Positions 35,810 to 47,414 of a stretch of DNA of 64,000 nt are shown here, one piece after another (positions within the stretch are counted from its first letter, which is position 1; the number at the start of each line of letters is the position of its first letter). Below the pieces are notes generated by a model that was given only the letters and a program-made list of their open reading frames with translations, ran no database searches and was not told where the DNA came from. Source of the DNA: Methanosarcina horonobensis HB-1 = JCM 15518 (GTDB lineage: Archaea > Halobacteriota > Methanosarcinia > Methanosarcinales > Methanosarcinaceae); NCBI RefSeq assembly GCF_000970285.1, contig NZ_CP009516.1:4257036-4321035 (forward strand), written 5' to 3'. Position numbers and translations under genes: made by a program.

Positions 35810-36172
35810 CTTTTCGGCTTCAGGGTGATGGTACTCGTTGCACTTGAAGCAAAAACAGCAGCTTCTTCAGGAAACAGCAGCTTCGTTCAGGACGGAAAAA
35901 CCATGGGCAAAACTATTGTTGGTTTTATCATGTTCGTCTGCTTTGCCCTATGTGATTACCTCTTAAACTGTACGACAATTTTATAACTGTATCAATTTCT
36001 AATGAAATACATTCTCCAATTATTTAAACTGTTCGATTACTGTTTATCCTTTATCAATCTTGCTTTTTCTTATTAATTTCTCGCAATTAATAGTCTTATT
36101 TTTGCTGTAATAGTAAAGCTTTCATGAGGGTTTTTCCAATAAGGATCTACACACTCGATGCATAAAATCAAA
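35810..36172. other. Spacer, probable decayed mobile DNA
   Basis: No intact gene. A 61-codon frame at 35801-35986 looks spurious. The right part adjoins the transposase relic, and the AT-rich middle (35970-36130) may hold the promoter of the - strand glycan arm. Confidence 0.4.
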
Positions 36173-36590
36173 CACAATCAAAGTTGTGCTGGCGCACTCC
36201 ACTGCAAGCAACGGCGTATGTTTATATCCAGAACACCAGGTGCGTATTTGCTTTTTAATTCCTTGAAAAGCAGCTCTATATCCCATCTTACTCTACATAA
36301 TTTTGCAGTGTCTTTTGCGTCTGAAATATCCTTCTGGATATTTGTGATATGTCTGATAATTTTCCTCTTCACCGTAATATTACAACAAGACTTACTTTCA
36401 ATAATCCTATTTTTGTTTGCCATCATATGTTCTGTTTTTTAAAACTTTATTATTACAACATCAAGACCTTTTCCAGAAAGTTGCTTACTATATTCACCGC
36501 AGGCTTTCCAGTGAACTCTTGATTTTTTATTAGAAAACCCCTCTACAACAGTAGGTGGGGAACGAGTAGGCATAGATACGCTAATGTTTA
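36173..36590 (-). pseudogene. IS4-type transposase relic
   Basis: The - strand reads NKKSRVHWKACGEYSKQL, then a stop, then IIRHITNIQKDISDAKDTAK and CRVRWDIELLFKELKSKYA, the well-known C-terminal YxxRWxIELLFKELK signature of IS4 transposases with its catalytic Glu. Both ends are missing. Confidence 0.8.
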
Positions 36591-36807
36591 GATTATTAAA
36601 AAATGCACATACAAGAGTAATTTCCTAACGCTTAACCGGCATTGTATATATAAAAATCTGATTATATATAACCTAAATATATAGAGAAAAATATTGTTTT
36701 TTATAGTCATATAGGCTCATGAAGGAAAAGTTCTTAAATGATACATTATAATATTATTTACAAACTTACGAAGTCTTCCATAACTAATCATTTTACAGCT
36801 GCGTTTG

Positions 36808-36902
36808 GTTGAAGTGACTAACCTAACTCGAAAAAACCTCCCACTTCAATGAACTGCTATATTCCCTTTATATAAAACCAGTCAAACTCGAGGTTTTTCA
36901 AA
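36808..36902. promoter_or_regulatory. TATA box framed by nested inverted repeats
   Basis: TTTATATAAAA (36867-36878) is a strong TATA box about 75 bases before the giant surface gene. It is framed by GAAAAAACCTC (36830-36840) and GAGGTTTTTC (36890-36899), and a second pair TTGAAGTG/CACTTCAA lies at 36809-36849. These could bind a regulator or form RNA hairpins in the leader. Confidence 0.5.
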
Positions 36903-36946
36903 ATCCCATATAAATTTAGTGATCCATATACTGAGGCCTAAAATGA

Positions 36947-39900
36947 ATGAAATGTGATAAAATATGTAAAAGACAGATTTACAAAAAAATTTTATTGATA
37001 ACGGCACTTGAATTTTTAATACTGGTGAGTATCGCAGGCGCATCGCCATTTGCATATATTACAAATGGGGATAGCAATAGTGTCTCTGTAATCGACACAG
37101 ACACAAACAAAGTCACAGCTACGATACCTGTAGGATCCAATCCTATGGGAGTTGCAATTAATCCGAATGGAACAAAGGTATACGTGGTAAATGCCAATAG
37201 CAATGACATATCTATAATTGACACTTCTACAAACAAAGTTACAGCCACGGTGCCTGTAGGATCCAATCCTATGGGAATTACGATTAACCCGGATGGGACA
37301 AAGGTATATGTAGCGGTCCGCCTCAAAAACACTGTCTCTGTGATTGACACGGCAACAAATACTGTTACAGCTACAGTGGATACAGGAAAATCTCCTAAGG
37401 GCGTCGCAGTTAGTCCTGATGGAAAAAAAGTATATGTGACAAACGAAGACGACAAAACTGTCTCTATAATTGACACGGCAACAAATACTGTTACAGCCAC
37501 GGTGCCTGTAGGATCTAATCCTGTGGGAATTGCGGTCACACCGGACGGAAGTAAGGTATACGTAGTGAACTATGGTAGCGGAAGCGTCTCTGTAATTGAC
37601 ACTGCTACAAACAGTGTTATAGAGATAGTGAAGGTAGGGCGAGCGCCTTTTGGAATTACGGTAAATCCAGATGGAACAAAGGCATATGTGACGAATAACG
37701 ATGAATATGTTAGCACTGTCTCTGTGATTGACACCGCAACCAACACCGTTACAGCCACGGTGCCCGTAGGATCCAATCCTATGGGAATTGCAGTCAGCCC
37801 GGATGGGACAAAGGTATATGTAGCTATCCACCTCTACAACACTGTCTCTGTAATTGACACCGCAACCAACACCGTTACAGCCACAATGCTTACAGGAAAT
37901 GGCCCTTATGCTTTAGGTCAGTTTATAGGTTCCATTCCGGAACAACCAGTTTATCCTTTAGCGAATTTCAGCAACAATATCACGTCAGATTACGTTCTCC
38001 GTTCTGTGCCTGTGCAGTTTACAGATTTGTCAAAGAATGCAACCGAGTGGAGATGGGATTTTGGAGATGGATCTAATTCAATAAAGCAGAACCCCATGCA
38101 TACCTATTATGCAGCGGGAATCTATACTGTCAGGCTGACAGTAAGCAATTCAAACGGCACAGATTCAAAGCTTGCTACAGTGAATGTTGTACCAATAGGT
38201 TCTCCTGCACCCTCATATGCATATATTACAAACTTCAACAGCAACACTGTTTCTGTAATTGACACCGTTATAAACGAGGTTACAGCCACGGTGTCTGTAG
38301 GAAACAAACCTTTGGGAGTTGCAGTCAGCCCGGATGGAACAAGGGTATATGTGACGAATGTCAACCACGGCAGCATTGATACTATCTCTGTAATTGACAC
38401 CGCTATAAACAAGGTTACAGCCACGGTGCCTGTAGGATACAAATACAGTCCTTGCGGAGTTGCAGTCACACCGGATGGAACAAAACTATATGTGACGAAT
38501 CGCGACATCAACTGTGTCTCTGTAATTGACCCCGCTATAAACAAGGTTATAGCCACGGTGCCCGTAGGATCTAATCCACTGGGCGTTGCAGTCACACCGG
38601 ATGGAACAAAACTATATGTGACGAACCGTCATAGCAACGATATTTCTGTAATTGACACTGCAACCAACGCTGTTATAGCGACTGTGAAAGTTGGATCCGG
38701 CCCTTGTGGAGTTACAGTAAACCAGGAAGGAACAAAACTATATGTGACGAATTGCGAAAATAGCGCTATTTCTGTAATAGACACGAGTTCAAACACTGTT
38801 ACAGCCACAATCCCTGTAGAAGAATGGCCTATGGGAGTTGCAGTCAGCCCGGATGGAACAAAAGTATATGTGGCGAATGAAGGCAGTAGCAAGGTCTCCG
38901 TGATTGATACAGCCACAAATACTGTTACAGCGACTGTGAATGTCGGAAAAAGTCCTTACGGAATTGCAGTCACGCCGGATGGAACAAATGTATACGTGGC
39001 AAACTATGGCAGCGAAAGCGTCTCTATAATTGACACAGCAACAAATAAGATTACAGCCACTGTACGTGCAGGGTCCAATCCTATCGCTTTCGGCCAGTTT
39101 ATAAGTCCTCTCCCGGCACAACCAGTACTTCCTGCTGCAAACTTCAGCAGCAACCTCAGATCCGGTTATGCTCCTCTTTCTGTCCAGTTTATAGATCTCT
39201 CGAAGAATGTAGATGAGTGGAACTGGAACTTTGGAGACGGATCCAATTCAACACAGCAGAATCCGGAATATACTTACCCCGTAGCAGGGAATTACAAAGT
39301 AAGGCTTAAGGTAAGCAATACAAACGGTACCGATTCGAAATTTGCCACAGTAACTGTTCTGGCACAGCCAATATTTTCTGCAGCCCGAACTTCAGGAAAA
39401 GCACCGCTTAGTGTTAGTTTTGCTGACCAGAGCACAGGATCTCCAACGTTATGGAACTGGACTTTTGGAGATGGGGCTTATTCAACGGAAAAGAATCCTG
39501 TTCATATATATAGAAAATCAGGAAAATATTCTGTTACTTTGACATTAAACGAAACTGGGAACAAGAGTACAGTAACAAAATCAGGTTATATTACTGTTTC
39601 AAACGGTTTTGAAGCCCCTGTTGCTGCTTTCTCTGCATCTCCAGTTTCAGGAAACGCGCCTCTTACCGTTAGTTTCACTGACCAGAGCACAGGATCTCCA
39701 ACCTCAAGGAAATGGACTTTTGGAGATGGTACCTATTCAACCGGGAAGAACCCTGTACACACATACAGCAAAGCAGGATTGTACTCTGTTACGCTAACAG
39801 TGAGTAATGCAGATGGCAGTAATACGTTAACAAAATCCAGCCACATTACTGCCTTAAATGTTGTAGATAGTCCTGTCGTCAGCTTTTCTGCATCTCCCAC

Positions 39901-41914
39901 TTCAGGAAAGGCCCCTCTTACTGTTAATTTTACAAGCCAGGTCAAAGGATCTCCAACTGAATGGAAATGGGCTTTCGGAGATGGAAACATTTCAACCGAT
40001 AAAAATCCTGTACACATATACAATAAATCAGGCCTATATTCTGTCACATTGACAGCAAGTAATGCAAAAGGCAGTAATACGTTGACTAAAACCGGCTATA
40101 TTGCTGTCTCAAGTGTTTTGAACACTCCTGTTACCAATTTCTCTGCATTCCCTACTTCAGGAAGCATGCCTCTTACCGTTCAGTTTACTGACCAGAGCAC
40201 AGGATCTCCAACTTCACGGAAATGGACTTTTGGAGACGGAAACACTTCAACAGAAAAGAATCCTCTATACACGTATAATAAATCAGGCCTATACTCTGTC
40301 ACATTGACATCAAGCAATGCAAAAAGCAGTAATGTGTTGACTAAAACCATTGCTGTCTCAAGTGTTTTAGCTGCTCCTGTTACCAATTTCTCTGCATCCC
40401 CTACTTCAGGAAGCATGCCTCTTACCATTCAGTTTACTGACCAGAGCACAGGGTCGCCAACTTCATGGAAATGGACTTTCGGAGACGGGAATACTTCAAC
40501 AGATGAAAATCCTGTACACATATACAATAAAACAGGACTTTATTCTGTTGCTTTGACAACAACTAATGAGGGAGGCAGTAATGCTGTGCAAAAATCCAGT
40601 TATATAAATGTAACTTCTGAAAGCGATAATGTGACGTCGAATCCAGGCTCTATTGTCCCTGTCACCGACTTTTTTGCAACTCCGACTTCAGGAAACACGC
40701 CTCTTACCGTTCAGTTTACTGACCAGAGTACAGGGTCTCCAGCTTCATGGAAATGGACTTTTGGAGATAGAAACACATCGACAGAAAAGAATCCTGTGCA
40801 CACATACAATAAATCAGGCCTATATTCTGTCACATTGACCACAAGCAATGAAAACGGCAGTAACACGCTGACAAAATCCGGCTACATTGCTGTCTCAAGT
40901 GTTTTAAACACTCCTGTTACCAATTACTTTGCATCCTCTACTTCAGGAAGCATGCCTCTTACTGTTGTTTTCACTGACCAGAGCATGGGGTCTCCAACTT
41001 CATGGAAATGGACTTTCGGAGACGGAAACACTTCAACAGAAAAGAATCCTGTACATACCTACAATAAATCAGGCCTATACTCTATTACATTGACAGCAGA
41101 TAATGCAAACGGCAGTGACACGCTGACAAAATCCGGCTACATTGCTGTCTCAAGTGTTTTAAACACTCCTATTACCAATTTTTCTGCATCCTCAACTTCA
41201 GGAAAAGCACCTTTGAAAGTTCAGTTTACTGACCAGAGTACAGGGTCGCCAACTTCATGGAAATGGACTTTCGGAGACGGGAATACTTCAACAGATGGAA
41301 ATCCTGTACACATATACAATAAAACAGGACTTTATTCTGTTACATTGACAACCAGTAATGCAAACGGCAGCAACACGTTAACAAAATCCAGCTATATTGC
41401 TGTCTCAAGTTTTTTGAACACTCCTGTTACCAATTTCTCTGCATCCCCTACTTCAGGAAGCATGCCTCTTACCGTTCAGTTTACTGACCAGAGTACAGGG
41501 TCGCCAACTTCATGGAAATGGACTTTCGGAGACGGGAATACTTCAACAGATGAAAATCCTGTACACATATACAATAAAACAGGACTTTATTCTGTTACAT
41601 TGACAGCAAGCAATGCAAAAGGCAGTAACACGTTAACAAAATCCAGCTATATTGCTGTTTCAGACCCCCTTGTCGCTGCTTTTTCTGCATCTCCAACTTC
41701 AGGATCTGCACCGCTTAGTGTCAGTTTTACTGACCAGAGCACAGGGTTGCCAACTTCATGGAAATGGACTTTTGGAGATGGAAATTCTTCAACAGAAAAG
41801 AATCCTGTACACGTATACAATAAGATAGGACAATATACTGTTAGTTTAACGGTAAATAATTCGGGAAGCATTAGTACTGAAAGCAGATCTAAATATATCG
41901 CAGTTAGTAAGTAA
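36947..41914 (+). CDS. Giant secreted YVTN beta-propeller / PKD surface protein
   Basis: 1655 residues. Signal peptide 1-33. First seven-bladed YVTN propeller (about 35-320, seven VSVIDT-type blades), one PKD domain (about 335-415), a second seven-bladed propeller (about 422-715), then eleven PKD domains to the C-terminus, each with (W/R)KWTFGDG and HxYNKSGLYSVTLT. The protein ends in YIAVSK with no membrane helix or PGF-type anchor. Such proteins form or decorate the Methanosarcina envelope and mediate cell contact. The PKD units are nearly identical in DNA, indicating recent expansion. It sits at the end of the glycan locus. Confidence 0.92.
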   Translation: MKCDKICKRQIYKKILLITALEFLILVSIAGASPFAYITNGDSNSVSVIDTDTNKVTATIPVGSNPMGVAINPNGTKVYVVNANSNDISIIDTSTNKVTATVPVGSNPMGITINPDGTKVYVAVRLKNTVSVIDTATNTVTATVDTGKSPKGVAVSPDGKKVYVTNEDDKTVSIIDTATNTVTATVPVGSNPVGIAVTPDGSKVYVVNYGSGSVSVIDTATNSVIEIVKVGRAPFGITVNPDGTKAYVTNNDEYVSTVSVIDTATNTVTATVPVGSNPMGIAVSPDGTKVYVAIHLYNTVSVIDTATNTVTATMLTGNGPYALGQFIGSIPEQPVYPLANFSNNITSDYVLRSVPVQFTDLSKNATEWRWDFGDGSNSIKQNPMHTYYAAGIYTVRLTVSNSNGTDSKLATVNVVPIGSPAPSYAYITNFNSNTVSVIDTVINEVTATVSVGNKPLGVAVSPDGTRVYVTNVNHGSIDTISVIDTAINKVTATVPVGYKYSPCGVAVTPDGTKLYVTNRDINCVSVIDPAINKVIATVPVGSNPLGVAVTPDGTKLYVTNRHSNDISVIDTATNAVIATVKVGSGPCGVTVNQEGTKLYVTNCENSAISVIDTSSNTVTATIPVEEWPMGVAVSPDGTKVYVANEGSSKVSVIDTATNTVTATVNVGKSPYGIAVTPDGTNVYVANYGSESVSIIDTATNKITATVRAGSNPIAFGQFISPLPAQPVLPAANFSSNLRSGYAPLSVQFIDLSKNVDEWNWNFGDGSNSTQQNPEYTYPVAGNYKVRLKVSNTNGTDSKFATVTVLAQPIFSAARTSGKAPLSVSFADQSTGSPTLWNWTFGDGAYSTEKNPVHIYRKSGKYSVTLTLNETGNKSTVTKSGYITVSNGFEAPVAAFSASPVSGNAPLTVSFTDQSTGSPTSRKWTFGDGTYSTGKNPVHTYSKAGLYSVTLTVSNADGSNTLTKSSHITALNVVDSPVVSFSASPTSGKAPLTVNFTSQVKGSPTEWKWAFGDGNISTDKNPVHIYNKSGLYSVTLTASNAKGSNTLTKTGYIAVSSVLNTPVTNFSAFPTSGSMPLTVQFTDQSTGSPTSRKWTFGDGNTSTEKNPLYTYNKSGLYSVTLTSSNAKSSNVLTKTIAVSSVLAAPVTNFSASPTSGSMPLTIQFTDQSTGSPTSWKWTFGDGNTSTDENPVHIYNKTGLYSVALTTTNEGGSNAVQKSSYINVTSESDNVTSNPGSIVPVTDFFATPTSGNTPLTVQFTDQSTGSPASWKWTFGDRNTSTEKNPVHTYNKSGLYSVTLTTSNENGSNTLTKSGYIAVSSVLNTPVTNYFASSTSGSMPLTVVFTDQSMGSPTSWKWTFGDGNTSTEKNPVHTYNKSGLYSITLTADNANGSDTLTKSGYIAVSSVLNTPITNFSASSTSGKAPLKVQFTDQSTGSPTSWKWTFGDGNTSTDGNPVHIYNKTGLYSVTLTTSNANGSNTLTKSSYIAVSSFLNTPVTNFSASPTSGSMPLTVQFTDQSTGSPTSWKWTFGDGNTSTDENPVHIYNKTGLYSVTLTASNAKGSNTLTKSSYIAVSDPLVAAFSASPTSGSAPLSVSFTDQSTGLPTSWKWTFGDGNSSTEKNPVHVYNKIGQYTVSLTVNNSGSISTESRSKYIAVSK
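39880..41660 (+). repeat. Tandem DNA repeats encoding PKD domains
   Basis: Units of roughly 250-270 bases recur with near identity, for example TTTACTGACCAGAGyACAGG and ATGGAAATGGACTTTyGGAG at 40190, 40435, 40715, 40975, 41225 and 41480. The units at 40380-40600 and 41430-41640 are almost the same sequence. Unit number is likely to vary between strains. Confidence 0.85.
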
Positions 41915-42013
41915 ATCTTTATGTCGAAAAAACAGCTTTGTAGAAGTCTATACTAGTGTTTTAGCAACTTAAATTTGGTGCACCATCATACCTTGAATGT
42001 TTATAAATCTATG

Positions 42014-42300
42014 ATGGCGCAAATCAAACTTGAAGAAGATGAGAAACAATACCTCTGAGGCTTTGTTAAAAAGGGGCAGAAAGATGCACGAGAACTAACA
42101 AGAGCACGAACACTGTTACTTGCAAACAAGAATAAAAAACACATGATATTCTTCGAATAACAAGCCCAAAAAGATATAGAGATCATTGAAGTACCGGATG
42201 TCAGCAGGAATACTGTTGGGAAGTCAAGAAGCGCTACTTGGAGGAAGGTCTCCAAAGTGGTATTGAGGATAAACCAAAGTTAGGAAAACTTAAATTTGAG
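42014..42300 (+). pseudogene. IS630-type transposase N-terminal relic
   Basis: Reads MAQIKLEEDEKQYL, stop, GFVKKGQKDARELTRARTLL, then after a frame-breaking insertion EVPDVSRNTVGK and, in another frame, KKRYLEEGLQSGIEDKP. This is the helix-turn-helix half of an IS630 transposase; the catalytic half is absent. Confidence 0.82.
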
Positions 42301-42523
42301 TTGCCCACGAGAAACAGCGAAGAGCCAATATTTTCTGTCTCTGCTGGACTATTAGAAAAGGAAAGAAAAAAATGAACAAAAACAACAAGGAGCAAATTAA
42401 GAATAAGGAAATAAAGTAGCTTGAAATAAGGAAATAAAGTGATTAAGAAATAGAACAGCCCAGAATCTAAAACTTCAATTGAGAAATAGATTCAGGCGTC
42501 AAAAAAAGACAATTTGAGCAGGC

Positions 42524-43696
<1,173 letters not shown>

Positions 43697-43969
43697 TCAT
43701 GTAAGAACTGTAAATTCCTGATTTATAGTGTAAATTTAGCCTAAAATTCAAAAATAATTTACCGGATAGGTTTATATTTCCCTTAATTGAACTCTTAAGG
43801 CTCTATGCACTCAGTGATATGCCGAGAACTCATAAAAAAGTATTCCAGAAACAATTATAAAAAGAACTAAAAGACAGTAGAAGCAGACGCCCGAACTTTA
43901 TCATTAAAATCCCCTTGATAAAAAAGAAAAGGAGAAAAACGCCTTAAAAAGACGTCATGCAGTCCAGCT

Positions 43970-44248
43970 TCAGGCATTCGCTGCCTTGCTGAAGACATCA
44001 ATAAATTCATCGCATTGAGAAACGATGATTTCTGCGGTCTCCTTTAAAACCAGAATCGGATCCGTGCCATCGGTTTTAATATAAAGGACAGGTTCACTGA
44101 TGCTCACATATTTCATGTCGTAAAAAGCCGTTTCAACCCTTTCATCTTTAATCAGGAGGTCCTTAAGAAGATTGAGAAGGGTATGAGTTTCGCCTCTGAG
44201 CTCGACTTCAAGCTCGTTATTTGTTTTGTTAAGAATGTTCAGTTCCAC
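43970..44248 (-). CDS. rpoL: RNA polymerase subunit L
   Basis: 92 residues, the normal size. ELRGETHTLLNLLKDLL is the AC40/Rpb11-type dimerisation motif and the rest (VSISEPVLYIKT, LKETAEII) fits the family. It pairs with subunit D in RNA polymerase assembly. It lies 113 bases after csl4 in the same direction, preceded by GGTGGTCACC-like sequence before the ATG. Confidence 0.93.
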   Translation of the reverse strand: MELNILNKTNNELEVELRGETHTLLNLLKDLLIKDERVETAFYDMKYVSISEPVLYIKTDGTDPILVLKETAEIIVSQCDEFIDVFSKAANA

Positions 44249-44361
44249 TGGTGACCACCTGTAAATGGTGAATAATATAGCTGGCTATGACTAGTTGCCG
44301 TAAAATACATGATTGCCATAAATGCCGAAACCCGCATAAAGTAAGATAGGGAAGGAGAAAT

Positions 44362-45336
44362 TTATTTGATTCCCTTCCCGTACTCGGTTGAGATCTTACG
44401 GGTTTCAGTCATATTGCAGACAGGGCATTTAAGCTTTTTCCCTTCCAGCACGAGTTCTCCTCTGCAGTTTGAGCAGTAAGCTTTTACAACTCCAAGAGAA
44501 TCTTCAGCTGTGGTAAGGCGCATTCTTTCAACGTCAACAACCCTGGCTCTTACGATATCGGAAGGTCTGAACTCATCTGCCAGCCTCTTAACGTAGGAGT
44601 CCCTGACATTGGAGACATGAATATCTCCGGGTCTTACATTGACGATTTCCCTGTTCTCTTTTCCTTCGATTCCTGCAATTTCCACCATTGCCCCGGACTC
44701 GCGCACGTCAGTGATTCTGCCGTATACGATGTCTCCTACTTTCAGGATATTGGGAGTAAGAGTATTTGGCTTTACAGAGACTACTCTGGCTTTTCTGTCA
44801 ATGAATACATTGCCTGTAACAGTAGAATAAATGTCTCCACCAATTACTGCTGTTCCATCGCCTGGTTTGAACTCCTCTGTAGTGCCGACAAGCTCTCCCG
44901 GAAGTACAAAACCCCCTTTCTCAAGATCTTCTTCAGATTTCACGGCTTCTCCGGCAGGCGGCCTGAAACCCGGTGCTTCCTTTCTATCTCTCGGACCTTT
45001 CTTGGGGTAGGGGAACTTTCTCTTTTTGTTAGGATCACCTTTGAACTGGTCCCTTGATTGTCCTCTGGGCTGATCCCTGGACTGATCTCTGGACTGGTCT
45101 CTGGGTTGAGCTTTAAACTGAGCCCTGGACTGGCCTTTAAACTGGTCTCTTGACTGGTCTCTTGGCTGGTCTCTTGGTTGACTTTTAAACTGAACCCTAG
45201 GCTGGTCCCTTTGCTGGCCCTTAAATTGATCCCTGCTTTCTTCATTTGCTGGAACCGACTTATCAGTTCCAGGCTTTCCTTCACCAGGACCCGTTAATTT
45301 TTTCCTAGTAGTTTTATTTTTTCGAATTCTAATCAT
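44362..45336 (-). CDS. csl4: Exosome RNA-binding protein Csl4 with long disordered N-terminus
   Basis: 324 residues, against about 190 for ordinary archaeal Csl4. The C-terminal part (about 140-324) is standard: PGELVGTTEEFKPGDGT, an S1 domain (GDIVYGRITDVRESGAMVEI, IHVSNVRD) and a zinc ribbon CSNCRG...CPVCN. Residues 1-130 are a low-complexity stretch of QSRDQ, QPRDQ and QFKGQ units with many Arg, Gln and Asp, then a basic KKRKFPYPKKGP segment. The start is ATG 45336 after GAGGGATC. The extension may be a disordered RNA- or protein-binding tail. Confidence 0.92.
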   Translation of the reverse strand: MIRIRKNKTTRKKLTGPGEGKPGTDKSVPANEESRDQFKGQQRDQPRVQFKSQPRDQPRDQSRDQFKGQSRAQFKAQPRDQSRDQSRDQPRGQSRDQFKGDPNKKRKFPYPKKGPRDRKEAPGFRPPAGEAVKSEEDLEKGGFVLPGELVGTTEEFKPGDGTAVIGGDIYSTVTGNVFIDRKARVVSVKPNTLTPNILKVGDIVYGRITDVRESGAMVEIAGIEGKENREIVNVRPGDIHVSNVRDSYVKRLADEFRPSDIVRARVVDVERMRLTTAEDSLGVVKAYCSNCRGELVLEGKKLKCPVCNMTETRKISTEYGKGIK

Positions 45337-45745
45337 GATCCCTCATTCGAATTATCGCTATTAGTGATATAGATAATCATTGTAACAATTTTTCTAATCA
45401 TTACGGAATTTTTGGCAGAAATGAATCTTAGTTCACTCATTTCAGAAATGGAAAACATTTTGTTTCTATATTCTTTTCCAGCAATTCTTTTTTTTTCAGT
45501 ACGCATTATACTTACTGTATAATGCACAGAGGCTATTAATTATGAGTACTCGCTCAGAGTACACCTGAGATTATTCATCCCGATGTGCAATTTATATCGT
45601 ACATTTATTTTCTATATTATGGATTTATTCTCTATCTTATGATCTTTTCTTTGTTCAAAAGACTTATTAATTCTACCTTTTAGAATGGAGCATGAAGATG
45701 TAAGCTGTAAAACATGATACCTTAAAGGATTCCTGAATCCAGGTT
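45337..45745. other. Intergenic spacer
   Basis: About 400 AT-rich bases between two - strand genes. A palindrome GAGTACTCGCTCAGAGTAC lies near 45543-45561. A 64-codon frame here (45333-45527) has no support. The csl4 promoter is probably here. Confidence 0.4.
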
Positions 45746-46339
45746 TTATTCATGAACAGCAATTCTGTAAATCTCTACCTCAATGATTTCTCTTTCTTTT
45801 TGGTGAAAGTCAAAAGTTCTCTTTAGAGGGAACTTCGCAACGTACGAGTGTGTAATGACCGCAGGCTTAATGAACTTTTGGATAAAAGCAAGGCTTCCGC
45901 GGTTGTGGATGGAATATATTACTTCACTTGTTCTTAATGCTGACGAAAGAAAGGGTCTATCCCTGCCTTTAACTCTTGCCCCGAAAGGAGGGTTCATAAG
46001 TGTGGTTTTTACCCGTTCCGAAACTTCCGTGATATCGGAACAAACGAATTCAACTTCCACTCCAAGTTTTTCGGCATTTTTTCTTGCAATCTCAAGAGCT
46101 TCAGGATCCTTATCGTATCCCACTACCTTCCTGGCTCCCAGAAGTTTCGCTCCTATTGCAAGAATTCCTGTACCGCAGCCCAGATCCTGAATGGAGTCGG
46201 CAAGATCTCCCTGCATATAAGCGAAATGGAGTATTTCCGCAGCAAGAAGAGAGGGAGTCTGGTATTGCTCCAGTTCAAGTTCGGGATCGGAAAAACCTTC
46301 TATTTCTTCAAGCAGAATTTCAAGTTTTCTCTGTTTCAT
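45746..46339 (-). CDS. METTL5-like RNA N6-adenine methyltransferase
   Basis: 197 residues. SAM-binding DLGCGTGILAIGAKLLG and the catalytic NPPFG motif in LMNPPFGARVKGRDRPFL place it with archaeal METTL5-type enzymes, which methylate adenine in small-subunit rRNA in eukaryotes. The archaeal target is inferred. It stands between dph2 and csl4, an order seen in other euryarchaea. Confidence 0.85.
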   Translation of the reverse strand: MKQRKLEILLEEIEGFSDPELELEQYQTPSLLAAEILHFAYMQGDLADSIQDLGCGTGILAIGAKLLGARKVVGYDKDPEALEIARKNAEKLGVEVEFVCSDITEVSERVKTTLMNPPFGARVKGRDRPFLSSALRTSEVIYSIHNRGSLAFIQKFIKPAVITHSYVAKFPLKRTFDFHQKEREIIEVEIYRIAVHE

Positions 46340-46406
46340 ATCTTTTGATTTTTCTCAATTACTCAATTATATGTCTGATAAAATTATGAAACCATAGATC
46401 TGGTGA

Positions 46407-47414
46407 TTACACAGGCTCTTCGGTAATTTCATCCAGCACAAGCTTTTCCCACTCACGTTCTCCAAGCACGATCTCAAACTCCTGAGGCGTCAGCATAGGG
46501 GCAGGAAAACGTCCGACTTCATCCACAGCAAGCCTCGGGCAGGCAGTATTAACGAAAGCGTCTACCTTAAACTGAAGCAGCTGGTCCGGGGTTACCAGAT
46601 CAATAAGGATCAGGTGTGCTTCCTTCCCGTGATTTTTTGCAAGTTCTTTTAAAGAAGAGGCAAGCTCCATTCTCTTCTGTCCGTTTTTGCTTGAAACAAT
46701 TATTCCAAAAGTCTGTGCATCCAGAGATTTTGCAATTACCGCACTCCTCTGGCGCAGAATCCTTGAAGGGTCTACCTTACGGACTTCTCCGGAAAAAGGA
46801 TCGGCTGCAAGGACACGCTTCTTTGTGGAAAGAGCTACTCCCAGGGGATGGAAATCTCCGCTTCCGATATAAAGGTATTCGTCACAATCTTCATCTCGCG
46901 CCGCCGAAAAATTGCATCCGAGTACCTGTCCTGCATAGGCGATGCGAGAGTCACCGTGTCCTATAACGCAGGTCTTTCCCAGGCTCTCGAGCACATTACA
47001 CGCATCAGGAAGCTTATGGACATGCTGGACAGTGGTAATCAGCCCTATCTTCTGCCCGTTAAGTTCAGGGACAGCCATTTTAACAACAGGCCGAACATCA
47101 ATTGAGGAGCGTGTTTCGATAAAGTATACTTTATCTGAAAGCTTTATATCTTCCAGCTCTGCATGCCCGAAGTGGAAAAGAATATCAACGTGGTCAAGAA
47201 GAGTCCTGTCCAGGTCGCAGGCTCCGAAACACGGATCCCCTGAGATAATAATTTCAGCCCCGGTAGCTTCCTCAACCGCTTTTGCCAGCTCCGGACCTTT
47301 GCGTTTTAACCCTTCAGGGAACTGAAAGCCTACGAGTCTTGCTTTCGTATCTCTTATTACGCTGATTATATAGTCAGGTCTCAGGTCGAATGCTTCACTG
47401 ATTCCTAAAGGCAT
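46407..47414 (-). CDS. dph2: Diphthamide synthase Dph2
   Basis: 335 residues from ATG 47414 (MPLGISEAF); an upstream in-frame start adds five. This radical enzyme transfers aminocarboxypropyl from SAM to His of elongation factor 2. The three cluster cysteines are in GDPCFGAC (C62 or C66), VLGCNFSA (about 165) and [11 protein letters not shown] (about 285). Its start overlaps the end of the phosphoribosyltransferase gene, so they are translationally coupled. Confidence 0.92.
   Translation of the reverse strand: MPLGISEAFDLRPDYIISVIRDTKARLVGFQFPEGLKRKGPELAKAVEEATGAEIIISGDPCFGACDLDRTLLDHVDILFHFGHAELEDIKLSDKVYFIETRSSIDVRPVVKMAVPELNGQKIGLITTVQHVHKLPDACNVLESLGKTCVIGHGDSRIAYAGQVLGCNFSAARDEDCDEYLYIGSGDFHPLGVALSTKKRVLAADPFSGEVRKVDPSRILRQRSAVIAKSLDAQTFGIIVSSKNGQKRMELASSLKELAKNHGKEAHLILIDLVTPDQLLQFKVDAFVNTACPRLAVDEVGRFPAPMLTPQEFEIVLGEREWEKLVLDEITEEPV

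Noticed and set aside
35801-35986. 61-codon + strand frame after the acyltransferase gene
   Set aside because: No ribosome site, no family resemblance, and it overlaps the start region of the opposite gene.
36979-39121. Several - strand frames of 95-271 codons under the propeller gene
   Set aside because: They are repeat-driven shadows of YVTN codons, with no starts or motifs of their own.
39880-41660. Long tandem repeats as a possible CRISPR or satellite
   Set aside because: Units of about 250-270 bases keep one open frame and encode PKD domains.
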